Assembly: GCA_050186825.1 (NCBI GenBank)
Contig: JBFWYD010000043.1
Coordinates: 27,246 to 91,245 of the forward strand
DNA from: NORP233 sp050186825
Lineage (GTDB): Bacteria; Planctomycetota; J058
Direction of reading: 5' to 3'
DNA: 64,000 nt
In this document: positions 30,953-40,804 of the stretch, in pieces
Layout of the letters: the number at the start of each line of letters is the position of its first letter
How positions within the stretch are numbered: the first letter of the stretch is position 1
Translations under genes and position numbers: made by a program
The notes under the pieces: generated by a model
What the model saw: the letters and a program-made list of their open reading frames with translations, nothing else
What the model was told of the DNA's origin: nothing
The model's database searches: none

Positions 30953-31569
30953 GGACGCGTCTCCGGCGCGGGGCCCGAGCGCGCTACCGCCCCGGCGCGC
31001 GACGATCGCCGACGCGCGACGATCGCCAGGACTGACGCCACCAGGCTCAGCGCTATCAGGAGGCGGTCGAGCAGCGCCCAGGGAGGGGCCGCGTAGGCGC
31101 GGAGCGAGCGGTCGGCGATCTCGCACTCGGGGTTCCAGGCGAAGGGGCGGGCCCAGGACTGGTAGACGACGCCCTCCTGGTTCGCGGCGAGCTGGCAGCA
31201 CCCGGTCCCCGACTCGGCGGCGGGGCCGCTCGGGGTCGCGATCCCGAGCCAGCGCGCGCCGTCTTCGCTGGGGCGCACGTCGAAGGCGTAGCCGAGCTTG
31301 GCGCCGCTGGCGAGGGCGGGGTCGATCTCGTTCGCGGCGCCGAGCTCGGCCAGGGTGCCGTAGTCGTGCTTCCCGTCGCGCTCGCCGTCGCGCTCGCGGA
31401 AGCGCTCCTGCGCGGCGATCAGCGTGCGCAGGCTCCCGGCCGCCGCGGCCTCGACGCCGCGGTCACGGGCGGTCATGAGCGCGCGCGCGCTGAACACCCC
31501 CAGCGCGGCGAACGCGACGAGCCACAGGAGGCAAGGGACCCAGGGCGAGGCGCGCGAGGCGGAGGGCAC
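30949..31569 (-). CDS. Pseudopilin-like membrane protein
   Basis: GTG at 31569, leaderless with TAGGGT 6 nt upstream; 206 residues. An N-terminal membrane helix (about 10-30) is followed by AAAAGSLRTLIAAQERF and then a DYGTL...DPALASG...GYAF pattern. I associate that with planctomycete proteins that resemble the globular part of type IV pilins and GspG-like pseudopilins. A second membrane helix near the C-terminus (about 166-186) is unlike a pilin. There is no prepilin GF/E cleavage motif, so assembly into a pilus is unlikely. It overlaps the zinc-binding gene by 4 nt. Confidence 0.75.
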   Translation of the reverse strand: MPSASRASPWVPCLLWLVAFAALGVFSARALMTARDRGVEAAAAGSLRTLIAAQERFRERDGERDGKHDYGTLAELGAANEIDPALASGAKLGYAFDVRPSEDGARWLGIATPSGPAAESGTGCCQLAANQEGVVYQSWARPFAWNPECEIADRSLRAYAAPPWALLDRLLIALSLVASVLAIVARRRSSRAGAVARSGPAPETRP

Positions 31570-31575
31570 GCCTCG

Positions 31576-31581
31576 ACCCTA
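31576..31581 (-). promoter_or_regulatory. Candidate -10 box (TAGGGT), leaderless arrangement
   Basis: TAGGGT ends 6 nt before the GTG at 31569, and a TG dinucleotide directly precedes it as in extended -10 promoters. No Shine-Dalgarno sequence fits between. Confidence 0.45.
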
Positions 31582-31687
31582 CACCTGCGCGCCGGACTCG
31601 GCGACTCGGCGCACACCCTGAGCCCCCTGACCCCGGGGCGCCGCGCGCGGGGCGCTGGCATACTCCGCGGGCAGCGGGGGAGCCTTC

Positions 31688-32698
31688 GTGCCCTGGACCT
31701 GTGGTGCCTGCAGCGCTTCGGTGGAGACGGACGTGCGCGAGTGCCCGGCCTGCGGCGGGGCCAAGGCGTCCTGGACCATGTTCGCGGAGGAGACGCGCTC
31801 CTTCCGCGTCACCGGGAAGAAGGTCGAGCTCAAGCGCGGCGAGCGGGACGAGCCGCTGTCGCCCGACGACCCGCGTCAGCGCGGCGTGCAGGTCGTGGAC
31901 GCCCGTGAGGTCGTCGCCCTCACCAAGGAGGACGCGCGCGACCTGCACGCGCGCGGGCTGCTGCCGGCGCCGCGCGACCTCCTGTTCGTGCGCCTCTACC
32001 CGCGCAACCACCGTGACCTGAACGTCGGGCTCGAGCTGCTCTTCGAGCAGGCCGAGGTCGGCGAGGTCGTGCTCGAGCTGGAGCGGCCGGCGGACCTCTC
32101 GGCCGATGGCTGCCTCGACGTGGCCGTGCTCTTCGTCTACGGCCCCGGTGAGCCGCCGCCCGCGCCGCCCGGGCTGCACGTGGTGGACCTGAGCGAGGAG
32201 GGAGCCACCGGCCACGCGCCGACGGTCAGCGTGCGCGCCCTGAAGAAGCCCGCGCAGAGCCTGCCCGTGCGCGCCCGCGCCGCCCAGCGCGTGGTCGAGG
32301 TGGTGGCCCTCGACCCGAGCGGCGCGCCGCTCGCGGATCGCCCCTGGACCCTGCGCTGGGAGGGCGGCGAGATGAGCGGGACCACCGACGAGCACGGGGG
32401 GCTCGCCGCCGAGCTCCCCGAGCAGGTGGTGCACGCCGAGCTCGAGGTCGGCGCCTACCGCTTCCCCCTCGAGGTCGACGCGCTCGACCCCGTCGAGGAG
32501 CAGAGCGCGGGCGCCGGCGTCACGGGCTGCCAGGCGCGGCTGCACAACCTGGGCTACGACCCGGGCCCCGCCGACGGCGAGGCCGGTCCGCGCACCCGAG
32601 AGGCGGTCAAGGGCTTCCAGGCCGCCTGCGGCCTGTCCGTGACCGGCGAGCTGGACGCGGCGACGCGCCAGCGGCTCGTCGAGGCGCACGGCTGCTAG
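31688..32698 (+). CDS. Zinc ribbon plus peptidoglycan-binding-domain protein (first gene of protease operon)
   Basis: GTG at 31688; 336 residues, no signal peptide. A single zinc ribbon (CGAC...CPAC, residues 5-22) starts the protein. A beta-rich middle contains LLFVRLYPRNHRDL and FVYGPG...GLHVVDL, followed by an Ig/carboxypeptidase-regulatory-like strand set (VVEVVALDPSGAPLADRPW). The C-terminus (about 272-336) is a PG_binding_1 domain (LHNLGYDPGPADGEAGPRTREAVKGFQ). A cytoplasmic zinc ribbon joined to a wall-binding domain suggests export by a non-Sec route. I recall similar proteins near type VI secretion genes in myxobacteria, but cannot check. It is 13 nt from the metzincin gene. Confidence 0.82.
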   Translation: MPWTCGACSASVETDVRECPACGGAKASWTMFAEETRSFRVTGKKVELKRGERDEPLSPDDPRQRGVQVVDAREVVALTKEDARDLHARGLLPAPRDLLFVRLYPRNHRDLNVGLELLFEQAEVGEVVLELERPADLSADGCLDVAVLFVYGPGEPPPAPPGLHVVDLSEEGATGHAPTVSVRALKKPAQSLPVRARAAQRVVEVVALDPSGAPLADRPWTLRWEGGEMSGTTDEHGGLAAELPEQVVHAELEVGAYRFPLEVDALDPVEEQSAGAGVTGCQARLHNLGYDPGPADGEAGPRTREAVKGFQAACGLSVTGELDAATRQRLVEAHGC

Positions 32699-32711
32699 CC
32701 GGGAGGTCGGA

Positions 32712-34175
32712 GTGGGCGCGCAGCGGCACAAGGTCAAGGCGGGGAAGGGCAACAAGAACACGCTCAAGGCGCCCCAGGTGGCCTTCCTGACCCCGGTCCC
32801 CGGGACCGAGGTGCGCTACTTCGTGAACCTGCCCGAGCGCGAGCACCAGGGCGGCGCGCGGGCCACGGTGGTGATCGCCGGGGCGCCGGGGACCAAGCTC
32901 TACCTGGCGATCGACCGCGGGAAGCCCCCCGAGCTGGACGGGCAGGCGGTCGAGCTGAGCCAGCGCGCCTTCGAGGCCCGGCTCGAGGAGCACGAGGTCG
33001 AGGTGGGGACCCTCGGCCTGGCCCAGGTCACGGTCCTGCTCTCGCACCTGGGCGGGGCGCGCTGCCGGGTCGGCGCGGCCCTCGAGGAGAAGGTGCGGGA
33101 CGGCTTCCAGTACGAGGACAAGGGGCCCGCGGGGCTGGTCTGGTCGGGGTGGTTCGAGAGCTGGCGGCGGCTCTACCTGGAGGTCGACGGGATGCGCCGG
33201 CCGCCAGGGCAGTCGGGGACCTTCCGCGAGCTCTACGACGTGGTGAAGGGCCAGGTGGCGCGCGAGTTCGCGCGCGCCTTCCTCGAGCTGGCCCCCGCGG
33301 GGCGCGACGCGCAGCCGCCGCACCGCCTCTACGTGCACAACACCACCAAGGAGGCGGAACCTTACGCGAGCGGCTACGAGGCGGGCGCGGCGCACCGGCC
33401 TCGCTACCTGCACCTGCTGTTCGTCGACACCCTGGCCGACGACCCGATCGAGCGCGGCTACGACCTGCGCATGACGGGCAGGGTCACGGAGGCCACGGTC
33501 GCGAAGGTCGACGACGAGGTGTTCGACACCAGCAAGCGCTCGGCCTGGTACCTGCGGCACTACGTGTTCGTGGACGACGAGGAGCTCCCCTCGATGTTCT
33601 CGCGCATGGTCGAGTCCGAGTTGAAGCTCGACGGGGACGACTGGAAGCTGCGGATCGACCTGGGCGGCTTGAGCAGCGTGATCGACGTCCACGACGCCGT
33701 GGTGCGCGTGCAGGTCTGGTACAAGGGCTGGGACATCGGCAGCGGCGTCTCGGTCGGCAAGGGCGAGACGACGCTGGTCGGGGTCCGCTTCCGCGAGGAC
33801 ATGTGGCCTTCGGAGGCCCAGCGGTCGCTGCTGAAGACGACGGTCCACGAGATCGGCCACGCCCTGGGCCTGGCGCACAGCGAGCTGCCCACGGGGGCTT
33901 CCCTGACGGGGCCGGACTTCGTGGGCTACAAGCAGCCCAGCAAGCGCGCCACGCACGCCAGCCCGACCTACTACTACCAGGGCATGCACTGCCACCGCGA
34001 CAGGGGCGGCGGGAGCGGACAGGGCTGCATCATGTTCCACGCGAACGCCTTCAAGTCTGGGGGCGTGTCCGTCACTCCGCAGCACTTCTGCGACGTGTGC
34101 CTGCTCGGGCTGCGGGCGTCGAACCTCGAGGAGCTGCCCGTCGCGAAGGACGAGATGGGGTTCAGGTACTCATGA
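32712..34175 (+). CDS. Metzincin-type zinc metalloprotease
   Basis: GTG at 32712 after GGGAGG; 487 residues, no signal peptide. The basic N-terminus (HKVKAGKGNKNTLK) leads into a beta-rich region. The zinc site HEIGHALGLAH at 379-389 is a full metzincin motif (HExxHxxGxxH), and the downstream CIMFH holds the candidate Met-turn Met441. A Cys/His-rich tail (MHCHRD, HFCDVC) may bind a second metal. The distance between zinc motif and Met-turn is within the range of metzincins. Lack of a signal peptide plus the peptidoglycan-binding neighbour suggests a contact- or injection-delivered effector rather than a Sec-secreted enzyme. Overlaps the next gene by 4 nt. Confidence 0.88.
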   Translation: MGAQRHKVKAGKGNKNTLKAPQVAFLTPVPGTEVRYFVNLPEREHQGGARATVVIAGAPGTKLYLAIDRGKPPELDGQAVELSQRAFEARLEEHEVEVGTLGLAQVTVLLSHLGGARCRVGAALEEKVRDGFQYEDKGPAGLVWSGWFESWRRLYLEVDGMRRPPGQSGTFRELYDVVKGQVAREFARAFLELAPAGRDAQPPHRLYVHNTTKEAEPYASGYEAGAAHRPRYLHLLFVDTLADDPIERGYDLRMTGRVTEATVAKVDDEVFDTSKRSAWYLRHYVFVDDEELPSMFSRMVESELKLDGDDWKLRIDLGGLSSVIDVHDAVVRVQVWYKGWDIGSGVSVGKGETTLVGVRFREDMWPSEAQRSLLKTTVHEIGHALGLAHSELPTGASLTGPDFVGYKQPSKRATHASPTYYYQGMHCHRDRGGGSGQGCIMFHANAFKSGGVSVTPQHFCDVCLLGLRASNLEELPVAKDEMGFRYS

Positions 34176-35023
34176 GCGCGACGCTCCCGACCGTGGGTCA
34201 CCCGAGCTTCCGCCAGCGGCCGGAGTCGCCGGCGCTCGCGGGTGGCGCCGGGCTGGCCGTTCGCGTCGCGCCCGCCAGGCTCGAGCAGGCCAGCCTCGCA
34301 GGGGAGCCGACCCTCGGTCTGTTCGCGTCGTGGCGCGTCTCGGCGACCCAGGCTCAGGTCTACCGCCCGCTGGAGCGGGCCTTCCTGGTGGTCGCCCTCG
34401 ACGCCTGGAGCGGCGAGGCGCGCAGCGCCGACCTGAGCACGCCCACCAGCCGCCAGGTCCGGGTCGATCCCACGGCCACGGGCGACCCCGCGGCCTCGGT
34501 GCTCGGCTGCTTCGACCTGGCGCTCCCCGAGCTCCTCGGCCTCGCGCCGCGCGCGCAGGCCCTGACGGCCTTCGTGTGGCTCGACGAGCTGATCTCGCCG
34601 CCGCTCGCGCTGACCCTTCCCGGCGACCCACCCGAGGAGCGCCCGAGCTGCCCGCCGCCCGAGCCGCCCTGGGCCGAGCTGAGCCCGGCCGCGGAGGCAG
34701 CTCGCGCGCCGACCCTCGCCCTCCTCGACGACGCCCTCGTGGGCGTCATCGCCTGCCCCCCGCCCGCCGCGGGCGAGCCGCCGCCCCTGCTCACACTCCT
34801 GGCGCTCGGCCGTGAGAGCCGCGCGCTCGTCTCCTGGAGCATGCCCCTCCCGTTCGACCAGGGCTCGGCGCTGGCCTACCGCGTCCCGCTCGCGCTCCTG
34901 CGCGCGGCCTTCGGCCGACCCGAGCCCGAGGCGCGTGACCCGGAGGTGCGCTGCGAGGACCTCCTGCTCACGGTGTGCGGGCCCGGCGGCCTGGCGCCGG
35001 TCTTGACCCTCATGGACGAGTAA
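34172..35023 (+). CDS. Unknown protein coupled to the metzincin gene
   Basis: ATG at 34172 in an ATGA overlap with the protease stop; 283 residues, no signal peptide or membrane helix. The sequence is rich in Leu, Ala and Pro with predicted beta-strands (TLGLFASWRVSATQ, AFLVVALDAWSGEA, LTAFVWLDELI, LLTVCGPGGLAPVL). No domain recognised. By position and stoichiometric coupling it could be an inhibitor/immunity protein, an adaptor, or a structural cap for the protease; nothing in the sequence distinguishes these. The following 98 bp to the convergent gene contain nothing clear. Confidence 0.72.
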   Translation: MSATLPTVGHPSFRQRPESPALAGGAGLAVRVAPARLEQASLAGEPTLGLFASWRVSATQAQVYRPLERAFLVVALDAWSGEARSADLSTPTSRQVRVDPTATGDPAASVLGCFDLALPELLGLAPRAQALTAFVWLDELISPPLALTLPGDPPEERPSCPPPEPPWAELSPAAEAARAPTLALLDDALVGVIACPPPAAGEPPPLLTLLALGRESRALVSWSMPLPFDQGSALAYRVPLALLRAAFGRPEPEARDPEVRCEDLLLTVCGPGGLAPVLTLMDE

Positions 35024-35121
35024 CCTCGGCGGGCAAGCACGATTCCGAGGGGTCAGGGTCCTGGGGCGCTCGAATGCGCGAGACGCGCTCGACCGAGACC
35101 CCTCGGATCGTGGTCTGGCGT

Positions 35122-35994
35122 CTAGTCGCGCGAGGCGGAGAGGAGCACGCAGCGCTCGGAGCTCTCGGGGGCGTCGGGGTCGTGCTGCGCGCGCCAGGTG
35201 ACGACGCGCTGGATGGGCAGCGGGAGCCCGGGGACGGTCCAGGTCTCCACCTGGGCGGGCTGCCCGCGCGCGGTGAGGGCCGCCTCCTTGAGGTAGACGC
35301 AGGTGAAGGCGCCGGCTGGGACGGAGAGGTTCACGCCGCTCCTCGCCGCCAGGAGGCGGCGCGGCTGCGCCGCGAGCTCGAGGTCGGCGCGAAACGGACC
35401 ATCGGCCAAGGTGCGGGTGCCGAAGACCACGGCCGTGAGGCCGCCCTGGCTGCGGTAGCGCCGCTCCTGGGCGTAGACGCGGTGCCTCCAGCCCGAGACC
35501 CTGCCCTTCGCGTCCTCGACCACGACCACCTGGATCCCCGCGTCGCTGGGCAGGCAGGTGCCACACCAGGCTGGCCCGCTGTACCAGGACACCCGCCTCG
35601 ACTCGGTGCGGGTCACGAACCACCAGGTCGGCGGGGAAGGATCGGTCTCCTCGCCGTGTTCGGCGGCGGCCCTGGCAGGCTCCGGCTCGCGGGCTTCGAT
35701 CGTGCCCGCGGGGCGCCACGCCGCCCAGACGGCGGCTCCCGCCGTGAGCCACAGGCCCGCGGCCAGGGCCCACACCTGACGGCTGCGGTCCGGGCGCGGC
35801 GGGCGGACGTCGGTCCACTCCCAGGGGGCGGCGGAGCCGCAGCCCAGGGTCGGGCACTGGGGGAGCTCGCACTCCTCGTGGACGAGGGTCGAGCAGTCGG
35901 GGCAGATCAGCGCCGGGCCGCCCAGGCCCTCGTGGCAGTAGGCGCAGCGGATCGAGGCCAACCGGGAGGAGGCGGGTCGGGGGGCGATCTTCAC
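35122..35994 (-). CDS. RING-like zinc-finger membrane protein
   Basis: The GTG at 35994 is preferred over upstream starts because the zinc finger follows at once and an AGAGAGGG site precedes it. 290 residues. The N-terminal prokaryotic RING-like finger has CAYC, CPDC, an internal LVHEECEL His/Cys pair and CPTLGC. One membrane helix follows (about 77-97, VWALAAGLWLTAGAAVWAA), then an acidic linker and an extracytoplasmic beta-rich domain of about 170 residues containing CGTC. The finger closely resembles that at 40805. It probably senses or scaffolds; function unknown. Confidence 0.75.
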   Translation of the reverse strand: MKIAPRPASSRLASIRCAYCHEGLGGPALICPDCSTLVHEECELPQCPTLGCGSAAPWEWTDVRPPRPDRSRQVWALAAGLWLTAGAAVWAAWRPAGTIEAREPEPARAAAEHGEETDPSPPTWWFVTRTESRRVSWYSGPAWCGTCLPSDAGIQVVVVEDAKGRVSGWRHRVYAQERRYRSQGGLTAVVFGTRTLADGPFRADLELAAQPRRLLAARSGVNLSVPAGAFTCVYLKEAALTARGQPAQVETWTVPGLPLPIQRVVTWRAQHDPDAPESSERCVLLSASRD

Positions 35995-36058
35995 GGTGCC
36001 GCGGCCCTCTCTGCCGTGGTCCTCACACTCCCGATCCTGGGGGCGGGTTCCCGCCGAC

Positions 36059-37794
<1,736 letters not shown>

Positions 37795-37798
<4 letters not shown>

Positions 37799-38193
37799 GG
37801 CTCGCCCTCCGGCGCCAGGACGTGTCGCGGCAGGACGAAGCAGGTGAAGGTGCCCTCGAACACCGCGTCGCCTGCCCGCCGCGCGGTGACCCGGACCACG
37901 CGCTTCTTCCCCTTCTCCTCGGTGACCTGGGCCTCGAGCTCGACCCGCTGTCCGACCACGACGGGCAGCAGGAAGCGCGTCTCCGCGGCGCCCAGGACCA
38001 CGTTCGGGTCGTTGACCGCGAGCATGGCCGCGTAGTCGGCCGCGCCGAACACGAAGCCGCCGTGGACCAGCCCGCGCTCGTCGGCGGCCATGGCCTCGGT
38101 GGCGACGAGCGCCACGGTCGCGCGTCCGGGGGCGAGCGCTGTGGGGAGCCCGCACAGGGTGTGGTCGATCGCGAGGTGGGTGTCGGGTTTCAC
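37795..38193 (-). CDS. Hotdog-fold thioesterase (PaaI-like)
   Basis: GTG at 38193, leaderless (TAGCCT 6 nt upstream); 132 residues, the usual size. The hotdog helix carries ADERGLVHGGFVFGAADYAAML, with the family HGG motif; a beta-sheet core follows (RFLLPVVVGQRVELEAQV) and a basic loop KGKKR. It probably hydrolyses acyl-CoA thioesters. Its 4-nt overlap with the ILVBL-type lyase gene suggests a shared pathway, for example removing acyl-CoA products or substrates. A 16-bp palindrome lies just upstream of its promoter. Confidence 0.85.
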
Positions 38194-38199
38194 GCCCGC

Positions 38200-38205
38200 A
38201 GGCTA
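38200..38205 (-). promoter_or_regulatory. Candidate -10 box (TAGCCT), leaderless arrangement
   Basis: TAGCCT ends 6 nt before the GTG at 38193, leaving no room for a ribosome site. The perfect palindrome at 38216-38231 covers the expected -35 to spacer region. Confidence 0.4.
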
Positions 38206-38215
38206 GCGCTCGCCT

Positions 38216-38231
38216 GGGAGGCGCGCCTCCC
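38216..38231. promoter_or_regulatory. Perfect 16-bp palindrome, possible operator
   Basis: gggaggcgcgcctccc is self-complementary over its full length and begins 10 bp upstream of the candidate -10 box of the thioesterase/lyase operon. Its placement suits a repressor, but a GC palindrome can occur by chance at this composition. Confidence 0.35.
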
Positions 38232-38400
38232 GGTCTGGCGTCCGCGCGGCGGGACAGGTCGGAGCGCCGACCCAGCGAGGTGACGCGCCCCGGGCGGATT
38301 CACGAGGACGGCATTCGGGGCGGGCGCAACTCCCAGCGCCTCGGGGGGACGGGTGGGCCATCCCTTTGCAATGCCCGGGCGAGAGCCAAGGAGGTTCCCA

Positions 38401-38724
38401 GTGAGGGTCCTTTGGAGTTTCGCGCTGGCGGCGAGCCTGGCGCTCATGGGCGGCTGCGCCAGCGTCGGGCGCGAGTTCGACACCACCCACGTCAACGACA
38501 TCAAGAACGGGGTGACGACCAAGCCCCAGATCCGTGGCTGGTTCGGCGAGCCGCACCAGGTCACGAAGCCCCTGCAGGGCAGCCCGGTCGGCGCGGTGGA
38601 GCGCTGGAACTACACCTACGCCCACTCGGTGGCGGGCGCCAGCACCCAGAGCGAGGCGCTGGTCGTCGACTTCGACCCCAAGGACGTCGTGGTCGATCAC
38701 GCCTACAGCAAGACGAATCAGTAG
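38401..38724 (+). CDS. Small BamE/SmpA-like lipoprotein
   Basis: The GTG at 38401 is chosen over the upstream frame because AAGGAGG lies 7 nt before it and the signal peptide starts at once. 107 residues. Type II signal with lipobox LMGGC, Cys near 18. The mature part begins GREFDTTHVNDIKNGVTT, and later has IRGWFGEP, WNYTYAH and ALVVDFDP. That pattern is typical of SmpA/OmlA (BamE-like) domains, which bind outer-membrane assembly factors or other envelope proteins. BamE proper usually ends with a YGT pattern not seen here, so it is a relative rather than confirmed BamE. Confidence 0.82.
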   Translation: MRVLWSFALAASLALMGGCASVGREFDTTHVNDIKNGVTTKPQIRGWFGEPHQVTKPLQGSPVGAVERWNYTYAHSVAGASTQSEALVVDFDPKDVVVDHAYSKTNQ

Positions 38725-38797
38725 TCCCGCGGCGGCGCGCCCCGCGCCGCCGCTCGAGACGCCTCCGCGGCCCCGCGGGCCTCGGGGGCGTCCTCCG

Positions 38798-39427
38798 TCA
38801 CTTCGCCCGGCTCGCGACGCGCTGCCGCAGCGGGTCCTCGCCGCCGAGCAGCCAGGGGCAGAGCTCGGCGCGGACCACCTCCAGGAGCGCCGCGCTGCGC
38901 GCGTGGCGCACGGTCGAGTTCAGAGCCTGCGTCGCGCGGTCCATGCCGCGCAGGGGCGGCGTGCGCTCGGGGAACAGGCGCTCGTAGGCCGCCAGGAGCG
39001 AGGACTGCGCCGCGGCCCACTCCGACTCGCCGCCGGCGAAGAGCACGGTCAGCGGGGGCGGCTCGCCGAGCCCGAGCGCCGCGGCCTCGAGCGCCTCGAG
39101 GTCCGCGCGCAGGCCCTGGGTGCTCCGCTCGGCGGGGTCGAGCCCCTGGAGCAGCCGGCGCCCCAGGGCGAGGAAGGCGCGCCCGAGCAGCTCGGCCGGC
39201 GCCGCGTCGAGCCCGGCCTCCCAGGCCTCCCACAGCGTGTCGATCCCGCCCCGGCGCGCGTCCTCGAGCGCGAGCGCGGCCGGCCCGCCGAGCAGGGCCG
39301 CGAGCGCGAGGCGCTCCGGCGCGAGCGTCCCGGCCTGCACGCGGGCGCGCAGCCACTCGACCTCGTGCTCGGGCAGCCGGGTCTCGAGGTAGCGGCGCTC
39401 GAGCTCGCGCAGACGCGCGTCACTCAC
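38798..39427 (-). CDS. Helical protein of unknown function
   Basis: GTG at 39427 preceded by AGGAG. 209 residues, soluble. The N-terminus (LRELERRYLETRLPEHEVEWLRARVQAGTL in pieces) is a helical pattern I associate with uncharacterised planctomycete/myxobacterial proteins carrying an LxxLERRxxETG start. The middle (about 75-125) and the C-terminal region are Ala/Leu/Glu-rich helices. No catalytic motif. It may be an adaptor or a degenerate repeat protein. Divergent from the CPCC-domain gene. Confidence 0.7.
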   Translation of the reverse strand: MSDARLRELERRYLETRLPEHEVEWLRARVQAGTLAPERLALAALLGGPAALALEDARRGGIDTLWEAWEAGLDAAPAELLGRAFLALGRRLLQGLDPAERSTQGLRADLEALEAAALGLGEPPPLTVLFAGGESEWAAAQSSLLAAYERLFPERTPPLRGMDRATQALNSTVRHARSAALLEVVRAELCPWLLGGEDPLRQRVASRAK

Positions 39428-39471
39428 GGCGAGGCTCCTGCTGGCGCGTGGCCTGGATCGGTCTCCGATGC

Positions 39472-39477
39472 TATAGG
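39472..39477 (+). promoter_or_regulatory. Candidate -10 box (TATAGG) for the CPCC-domain gene
   Basis: GCTATAGG lies 22 nt before the GTG at 39500 in an otherwise GC-rich gap. It is one of the TA-containing hexamers that recur before starts in this window. Confidence 0.4.
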
Positions 39478-39499
39478 GCAGAGCCAGGGGGGCGAGCCA

Positions 39500-40150
39500 G
39501 TGCAGATCGAACGAGACGAGGCGATCCGGCTGCTCGCGGCCCGGGACCTGGGGCGGCTGACGCTCCACGAGCGCGCCGATCAGCTCGGGATCATGAGTCT
39601 GGACGGCTGGGATCGGCACCCCGCCTGGGAGGAGCTCCCCGCGGAGCTGCGGCGCGAGCTGGAGGCGGGCGGGCGAATCGCTGACCCGGGCGACCCGCGC
39701 TACGACGTGCTGCTCCGGCCCCTGCTCGCGGAGGGCTACTGGGGGGCGAGCAACGCCTACCTGCTCGCGGAGCTGGGCGGCGACCACGACGAGGTGCTCG
39801 GCGAGCCGCCGGGCCTCGCGGCTTGCCCGTGCTGCGGGCTGTGCACGCTCCGGGAGCGGGCCAGCTTCGAGATCTGTCCGGTGTGCTGGTGGGAGGACGA
39901 CGGGCAGGACGACGCCGACGCCCCGCGCGCCCTGGGCGGGCCGAACGGCCCGCTCAGCCTGACGCGGGCGCGGATCAACGTCCTGCGCGCGGGGATCTAC
40001 GACCTCGCGCGCGACGACCTGCGGATGCTCCAGGAGCCCCGCGCCAAGTACCCGGTCGGGCGGCGCTTCGCGCTGGGCGAGGGCGACGAGGTGCGCGACC
40101 TCGACAGCGGCTGGGTCGGGCGCCTCGCGGACGAGGTCTCCCTGGGTTGA
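39500..40150 (+). CDS. CPCC-type cysteine-rich protein
   Basis: GTG at 39500 after GGGGGGCGAG. 216 residues. The C-terminal half carries the CPCC signature: ACPCCGLCTL, then FEICPVCWWEDDGQDD and GGPNGPLSLTRAR, matching the cysteine-rich CPCC domain (Pfam 14206 in my memory), likely one zinc site. The N-terminal half is helical (EAIRLLAARDLGRLTLHERADQLG) with a short acidic loop. CPCC proteins are common next to toxins/immunity or regulatory genes in many bacteria, but function is unproven. Eight nt separate its stop from the convergent GspG-like gene. Confidence 0.82.
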   Translation: MQIERDEAIRLLAARDLGRLTLHERADQLGIMSLDGWDRHPAWEELPAELRRELEAGGRIADPGDPRYDVLLRPLLAEGYWGASNAYLLAELGGDHDEVLGEPPGLAACPCCGLCTLRERASFEICPVCWWEDDGQDDADAPRALGGPNGPLSLTRARINVLRAGIYDLARDDLRMLQEPRAKYPVGRRFALGEGDEVRDLDSGWVGRLADEVSLG

Positions 40151-40158
40151 GCCGCCCG

Positions 40159-40647
40159 CTAGCGCCAGTTGGTCTGGTCGTCGGGCTGCCCGCCTTCGTC
40201 CACGCCGTTGGCGCCCGGGCTCCAGAGGTCGAACTGACCGGGGACCTCGACGCCCGGGTAGCGGTAGCGGTAGGGGTGGCCCCAGTGGTCGAGCGGGCGG
40301 CCCTCGGCGTCGCGGCGGAGGCCCGGGTCGGGGTGGCGGGACAGGGCGCGCAGCAGCTCCTCTTCGCTCGCGGGGTAGCGGCCCTCGACGTTCTGGATGC
40401 GCTGGATCGCGTGCTCCAGGCGCCACAGGTCGCGCTGGGCGAGGGCCTTCTCGCCGAGCTCGTGGGCGACCGAGATCCCGACGCCGAGGGCGGCCAGGAG
40501 CAGCCCGCCGAGCGCGAGCCAGCGCCAGCGGCGGGCGCGGGCCTGGAGCGCGCGGGAGCGGTCGAGGGCGCGGGTCGCGACCTGCTCGGGGGTCAGCTCG
40601 CCGGCCGCGCAGAGCGCCATCAGGGTCTCGTCGCTGGGAGCGGTCAC
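40159..40647 (-). CDS. GspG-like pseudopilin-domain membrane protein
   Basis: GTG at 40647; 162 residues. A cytoplasmic helical N-terminus (about 1-42) precedes one membrane helix (about 43-61). The periplasmic part has IQNVEGRYPASEEELLRAL, then DHWGHPYRYRYPG, FDLWSPGANG and GGQPDDQTNW. This is the C-terminal calcium-loop pattern of GspG major pseudopilins of type II secretion. The membrane helix is not at the N-terminus and there is no prepilin cleavage site, so it is a stand-alone receptor-like use of the domain, not a pilus subunit. Confidence 0.82.
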   Translation of the reverse strand: MTAPSDETLMALCAAGELTPEQVATRALDRSRALQARARRWRWLALGGLLLAALGVGISVAHELGEKALAQRDLWRLEHAIQRIQNVEGRYPASEEELLRALSRHPDPGLRRDAEGRPLDHWGHPYRYRYPGVEVPGQFDLWSPGANGVDEGGQPDDQTNWR

Positions 40648-40804
40648 GTCGGACGCCTTCGGCCGGGCCAGGCTCGTGCCAGGCCCCCGCTGCGAGATAC
40701 GCCGGTCCGCGGCCGGCGTTCAGGGCGATCTTCGCGAGCCCCGCGGCTGAACGCCACGGGCCGGGGAGCGTAGCTCGCCACGAGCTCCCTGCCGAGAGAC
40801 CGCC

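Noticed and set aside
30953..31201. Extension of the zinc-binding protein at 30299 up to 31201
   Set aside because: The extra residues are the shadow frame of the pseudopilin-like gene; the GTGA overlap at 30949-30952 gives a natural start.
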